Positions 58,901-64,000 of a stretch of DNA of 64,000 bases are shown in pieces (position 1 is the stretch's first letter; each line of letters opens with the position of its first letter). The notes beneath the pieces are model-generated. The model was not told the DNA's origin and did no database searches. It saw only the letters and a list, made by a program, of their open reading frames with translations. This DNA comes from Rosellinia necatrix. Lineage: Eukaryota > Ascomycota > Sordariomycetes > Xylariales > Xylariaceae. Location of the stretch: contig JAGYVD010000003.1 of assembly GCA_021209875.1 (NCBI GenBank), positions 930,001 to 994,000 on the forward strand, given 5' to 3'. The position numbers and the translations under genes were made by a program.

Positions 58901-60241
58901 ATTTATAAACGCCGATAGTAGATATAACTCTATTAGATGTCACTAGTGTCTCATGACTTTTTAAAATAGAAATATATGTTGCGGTTGAAAGGCCTAGTGT
59001 AATGGTGTATTATTGATAGCTCCTTTAAATCTCGGTTAAATATTGCTGACCACAATGGACATCATGAGGGCAGGTCGGGGAATATTTTTTCGTATAAACT
59101 TTAGTATAAAACCTTTAATATTTTCTACGCTTTATTTCTATGTCTGATTGTATGCTACTAATTAAGTTGACGCTGTTTGACGCCCTCGCAATCAGTCAAT
59201 GACATTACACATCCCATAGACCTGGTCTCCAAACGTTGGCGTGGTCTTGTTGGGGATACATGGCCGCGCATACGCTACACGAAGGCAATAAAGTTGCTTG
59301 AGACCACTGATATTCCATTCACTCACAAACCAGAGTGGTCTTAGGCACATATTTCTCCCACCGCGCTCGATTTTGCGATCCAACTAACCGATTAGGACTG
59401 TTGTTATACATTCTATTCAACCGCACACAACATGGTGAGGAATCGTATCATAGAAGCAACAGCGAGCTAGTCAACATGCAAGGAAATTCAATAGAGCCTG
59501 TGAGCAACACACATGCAGTATTAGCGACAATACCAGTGGTATGGAAGGATAGTACCGCGCCAGATAGAATTGAAGGCTTGTTCGTAGAGAAGTCTAAGAG
59601 GTAATTGATCGTTTGAGCTACCGCCGCTGGCTCGAGAGAATGCCTCAAGGGAAAGGCATGTTATTACATCTCGACTAGTGATCGAATAAACTTCCTTTCT
59701 CTCGCGTCTCTTTAGAATGCGCAAGGAAGATTTCATACATCAGATTAACTAACTATAGAGACTCCAAGGTTCGTAAGAAAGTCTCAGTCAGTTTACTGTT
59801 TAGCACTAACGACGACAATCTTGCATATCGTAATTGAACAGAAAAGGAAATTATGGGAGATAACCCTTTCACGTGATACAGTAGCGAAAAGCGAGAAATT
59901 ATGCATCGCATGCTATGTCGTGATTACCACGTTGTCAAGGCGTGCTTGTGCTGATCCAATCAGATGCCAGTAAAGGCGAGTCGGTTTCAACCTGGCGGTG
60001 TTGTTGTCCAGCCCCCATCATTGGAGAAGTTTAGCAGTTCCTGACGCCATCGCGTTCTTTATGGGTCGTACATAAAAGTCTCAGAGTGCTAAAGTACATT
60101 GTCTTGAAGTTTCTAGGTCGAGGAGATATGGGTTGGCCGTAGTTCTCATATAGCGCCCCATACGTGCTTTCTTCAGAGTTTCCATCTTGACTTCGGGATC
60201 TGGCATGATCTTGCGCAGATATATCTTCGTATACACCCTCA
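53926..60241. other. 6.3 kb with no supportable gene
   Basis: Scattered frames only. Two had protein-like composition but no support: minus 55099-55365 (88 codons with an ATG) and plus 57824-58099. The latter is inside a GC-rich island at about 57880-58130 that differs from its surroundings. A T13 plus A17 run lies at 55917-55949. No repeats with transposon structure were seen. Confidence 0.45.
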
Positions 60242-62271
60242 ATGGCGGAAACTGCTGAGGATAAGGCGGGGAGCACTCCCAGAAGCCCCGAAACCTCCGA
60301 TTCTGAGATCGCTGGCCCGTTGATCAACGAGAAGTCTCTGTTGAGGAAGATTGACGCACATTTGCTACCAGCCGTCGGGTAAGTTGAACTGGATTTCTCG
60401 GAGTTGCTGGACATAGAGAGTCTGAGATGTGCTGATAATACTGACGAAATGAATGCTACAGCATTTTATATCTGCTTAGTTTCCTTGACCGTAGCAACGG
60501 TAAGTTCACCCGAAATACGTTGTACCCACTTCCTGCTAATAGGAAATTTAACAGTCGGTAATGCTAGAATCGAAGGGCTTCTAGCCGATCTAAACATGAG
60601 TGCGCTGCTGTCATCAAGTCTTCGTTAGGCATTTCTAACATGGATTTCGATGCAGCTGGGGATCGCTACCTCGTGGGTCTCAGTCTCTACTTCGTCGGAT
60701 ACGTAATCTTCGAGGTATAACTACGCCCCATGAGAGTGTGGTCGGCGTGGGTAGTACTAAATGTTTGTAGATACCGTGCAACATTATTTTGAAGCGAACG
60801 AGCCCGAGGATCTGGCTGCCAACCCTAACCATTGTATGGGTAAGTGTCTGGCAAATTCGCCCTACCGCACAAACCCGGGTTGATCCTGGAAGTATCGTAT
60901 GCTTCCTGAGACAGTGCCACTTTCATCTCCTTGGTTTGGCCCTGAGGACTATTATTTCAATTGCTGACTTACCATCTCTTAGGGGGTGGTCGCCACGCTG
61001 ATGGGCATCGTGCATAACGAGGCGGGGTTTCTAGCTGCCAGGTTCTTCCTCGGCGTGGCAGAGTCAGGGCTGTTTCCCGGCGTGACGTACTACTTTTCCA
61101 TGTGGTACAAGAGAAGAGAGCGCCAGTATCGCGTAGCTCTCTTCTTTAGCGCAGCGTCTTTAGCTGGCGCGTTCGGAGGTGCCCTTGCCTACGTAAGTGC
61201 CTCCCTTAAACCTACTCTATGAAGAGGACTTCCGTGACTGACTCTACCACAGGGTATCGGTAGATTAAGAGGCACCGTGTGGGCTAACGGGTGGCGTTGG
61301 ATCTTTATTCTTGTACGTTCATTCTCTTCCCTGTGTAGAACCCTCCATGTGACTAACTCTATGAATAAGGAGGGCATCGTGACTGTAGTTATCGCCACAG
61401 CAGCTTATTGGTTCGTCCATAACTATCCGGACACGAGCAAGTTCCTCGACGACGACGAGCGGAGATTCGTGCACCAGCGGCTCACAGCCGACAGCGATGC
61501 GACTCACCAAGAAGACTTCAGCTGGGCCGCCGTACGGGAAGCGCTGCAGGACCCCAAGTGCTGGTTATACGGCTTGGGATTTCATACCATGAGCCTCCCG
61601 CTCTACACACTGTCCTTGTTCTTGGTAGGCATGCCAGGCGATAAGTTTGTATCGATGAAGTTGCACTAATCGATTTTCCATAGCCGACAATCATCACCAA
61701 CCTAGGCTACAAAGCGGCCACGGCACAGCTCCTCACCGTGCCGCCGTACGCGTTCGCATTCGGGACGACGGTGGCCGTGGCCGTGCTGTCGGAGCGTCTA
61801 GCCCGACGCGCCGTGTTCATCGGGGGCTCGGCCGCCTTCGCCGCGATCGGGTATTCGATCTTGCTCGGCAACACGGACCCCGTGGCGCGGCCCGGGGTGA
61901 GCTACGCGGCCGTCTTCTTCGCAGCCGGAGGCATATACCCCGCAACGGCCCTGGTCCTGTCCTGGCCCACCATCAACGTATCCGGCCAGACGAAGCGGGC
62001 GACCGCGACCGCTATGCAGATCAGCATCGGGAACGTGGGCGCCGTGCTCGGTACCCAGCTGTATCGTACCTTTGACGGGCCGCGGTTTATCGTGGGGCAT
62101 TCATTTGCCTTGGGATATCTACTAGCGAACATCATCGTCGTGACGGTTCTGGCACTCGTACTGAAGAGAGAGAATAAGCGACGTGCATTGGTCGCTGAGG
62201 AAGTCAAGGATGTCGGGGAAGTCCAGGATTGGCGAGGTGATGTTGATCCTAGATGGAGATTTGAGTATTGA
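60242..62271 (+). CDS. MFS transporter, allantoate permease (Dal5/TNA1) family
   Basis: Plasma-membrane proton symporter of the anion:cation symporter group, which takes up organic anions such as allantoate, nicotinate, pantothenate or other carboxylates. Nine exons (60242-60378, 60462-60499, 60555-60599, 60656-60714, 60771-60839, 60983-61192, 61253-61312, 61370-61624, 61684-62271) give 486 aa with all phases consistent. Family landmarks: LRKIDAHLLPAVGILYLLSFLDRSNVGNARIEGL (TM1 region, split over exons 1-3), YFVGYVIFEIPCNIILKR, ARFFLGVAESGLFPGVTYYFSMWYKR, WRWIFILEGIVTVV and WPTINVSGQTKRATATAM. Twelve helices are expected and visible. The very small exons at the 5' end are typical of this family in fungi. 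The substrate cannot be read from sequence. The gene converges with the SDR gene. Confidence 0.92.
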
Positions 62272-62516
62272 CCTGACTTAGGCCTTAACGCACCAACAGT
62301 GCATCAGGAACGTGTATATAGGACGGAGCTTCTCGGGCGACGTTATAACATAGAATGAGAATATTGAGTTGGTATCACATGCTCTCGCCTGGCCTGATAT
62401 CTATCACCATGCCATATCGCGAATGCTAACTATATCGTACACGGCCAATCTCCCCTCAAGGAGATCTCCAGTATTAACTTAGGCACATGTTGAATAAAAT
62501 TCAAATCTGGAGCGCA

Positions 62517-63563
62517 TTAATGAGAATCCATCCCGCTGAGTCGTCGAAAAGCTGCGTTTTCAAGGATCGGGAATTCGCCAATCATGGAGACATCTTTCGC
62601 CGCGGAGGCGACCGGGTACTTGCCCATGGCCATCTCAGTTAAGAACCGGCCGAGTTCCAGGGTAGGACTGTGGAGGCTCGGTAGTCCGATACGAACAGGA
62701 GTCAACAGAAGGGGGGCTATCATGCGGTAAGCCACTGGCGCCGGTGGGATGTACTGTTTTATCGCCTCGTGGGCGGTGGCATCGACGGCCGCCGGCCGGA
62801 CGGAGCTGATGTGCATGAGGGGATTCATTTTGCGCAGCGCCGCGAGCGCGATCTCCGTCTCCCCCTTCACGCGGGCGAAGATGGGCGAGAACCGACCTGG
62901 CTCCGTCGTCGCTCCGTTGCCCGAGACATAGACGAAATTGAAAGGTTCGTTTTCACGAGTGAGCCCCTGGAAAGCCTGGGTCGCCGCCACCGCGTAATCT
63001 TTCGTTATCTTCACGTAGTCCCTACCGCCAAATTAGATATGCTTGATCACAAGCAGCATGGGCGACCCGTGCCCATGCGCAACAGTGGATTGACTCACTC
63101 CTTGCTGACTTGAGTCTGACTAATGCCCACTATCGCACATGTGTCAGCGACCATCTTCGTGAAGCATTCTGGCGAGCACCATGTAACGGAGGCTCGATAT
63201 GGCGTTTTAACTAGTAATTACACGCCCTTAGGTTTACTTACATGCCCATACACAACCCCGAGCACCCTTGAGCTGATCGAGGACCGCCGAGTCGTATTTG
63301 GCAAAGTCTTTGTGAATGATTACATTGATTCGAGGATCTTTCACATCCTCAGCCATTTGTACTGGCCTTCGGCTTAGTATGGAGATCTTTGTAACGTCTT
63401 TCATCTTGATCATGGCGTCTAAGACGCCAGATCCGACTAAGCCCTATTATCACTCGATGTCAGTGCTGTATCTTCTAACGCCCCGATGAGAAACGGGATA
63501 ATACTAAGACATGAATTTTAAATAAGAAAAACTTACCGTAGCTCCAGTGAGGATTAAATGCAT
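62517..63563 (-). CDS. TIP30/HTATIP2-like atypical SDR, NAD(P)-binding protein
   Basis: Exons 63563-63537, 63443-63242, 63129-63099 and 63021-62517 give 254 aa; every junction is phase consistent and restores family sequence (for example GCVWA-LGISQTQVSKE-DYVKITKDYA). The first exon codes for nine residues, and the first splice completes the Rossmann motif MHLILTGAT-GLVGSGVLDAM (TGxxGxxG). The position of the catalytic YxxxK reads F135-ARV-K139 in IFARVKGETE, so the usual tyrosine appears replaced by phenylalanine. That may mean a non-classical reductase or a ligand-binding protein. The C-terminal helices follow the TIP30-like pattern (LHSPTLELGRFLTEMAMG). It lies tail-to-tail with the MFS gene, 245 bp apart, so co-regulation is possible but unproved. 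Confidence 0.88.
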
Positions 63564-64000
63564 TTCGCTGGTTGTAAGGAGGAAGTTTGGGTAGCCCACC
63601 TGAGCGACTCGAAGGTGCTGAAATCCCAAAAACCAAGAGAATTCGATGTAAATGTAGTAGACCTAAAGCAATTGACTTCTGGTCGAGTAGGGTTATTCGT
63701 ATTTAATGAATTAAAGCGAATATAGTCACAGCAAACCACCAGCGGAATGCTGTGATATAAATGTCTTTCAAGACATCAGAGAGTGAAGGGGTTTGCTCGC
63801 AGGGGGCTTAACTCCGCAACCCGCGGAGACCAAAGTCCACGGTGGAATTGGGAGAAAACTAGCTTATCTCCGCCTGGTTGCATGACAATGACACTAGGTG
63901 AGATGAGATGGGAGGAGATACGCCAGAACTTCTGCCTAACGTATCAGCCTCTGAGGCGGATGGGATCCAACTAGGTTCCATACCCATGCGAAAAGATGAG
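63564..64000. other. Upstream region of the SDR gene, window end
   Basis: No gene is supported. This is probably the promoter and leader of the SDR gene, which reads away from it. Confidence 0.5.

Overview
The window is nuclear DNA from a filamentous ascomycete, most likely a Sordariomycete. The evidence is short spliceosomal introns (mostly 47-130 bp, with GTRAGT-type donors and CTRAC-type branch sites), a Medusa developmental regulator, a fungal Swi6-type APSES factor, a Sim4/CENP-L kinetochore protein, a 2EXR protein, an LYR/Cup1 protein, and many TACC/TAGG, GA and poly-T runs. I cannot name the genus. Exon structures below were worked out by eye from splice signals and reading phase; no search was run.

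Left part (1-33 kb): a five-exon medA gene (minus; two homopolymer breaks in the reading frame), then about 10 kb with no gene I can support. A gene cluster follows: met8 siroheme synthase (minus), the two-FYVE endosomal tether pep7/vac1 (plus), a 2EXR protein (minus), the CENP-L homologue fta1 (plus), the cell-cycle factor swi6 (minus) and, divergent from it, an LYR-motif mitochondrial protein (plus).

Middle (33-50 kb): a three-exon GNAT acetyltransferase (minus, convergent with the LYR gene), a three-exon small secreted protein (minus), a possible gene remnant, and two adjacent minus-strand genes, one resembling fungal DUF3295 proteins. Next is a minus-strand gene that appears to fuse a six-helix membrane region to a degenerate Ras-like domain. 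It is followed by a plus-strand four-exon gene of unknown family that starts with four copies of an IPLSQILNP-type motif.

Right part (50-64 kb): mostly gene-poor, with a 13-bp and a 16-bp minisatellite and an intron-containing tRNA-Leu(CAA). It ends with a nine-exon MFS transporter (plus) tail-to-tail with a four-exon TIP30-like atypical SDR (minus).

Functionally the window is a mix of housekeeping (sulfur assimilation cofactor, vacuolar sorting, kinetochore, cell cycle, mitochondrial LYR) and accessory genes (secreted protein, transporter/SDR pair, membrane pseudo-GTPase, repeat-motif protein). The most novel items are the membrane/pseudo-GTPase fusion and the IPLSQILNP-repeat protein.
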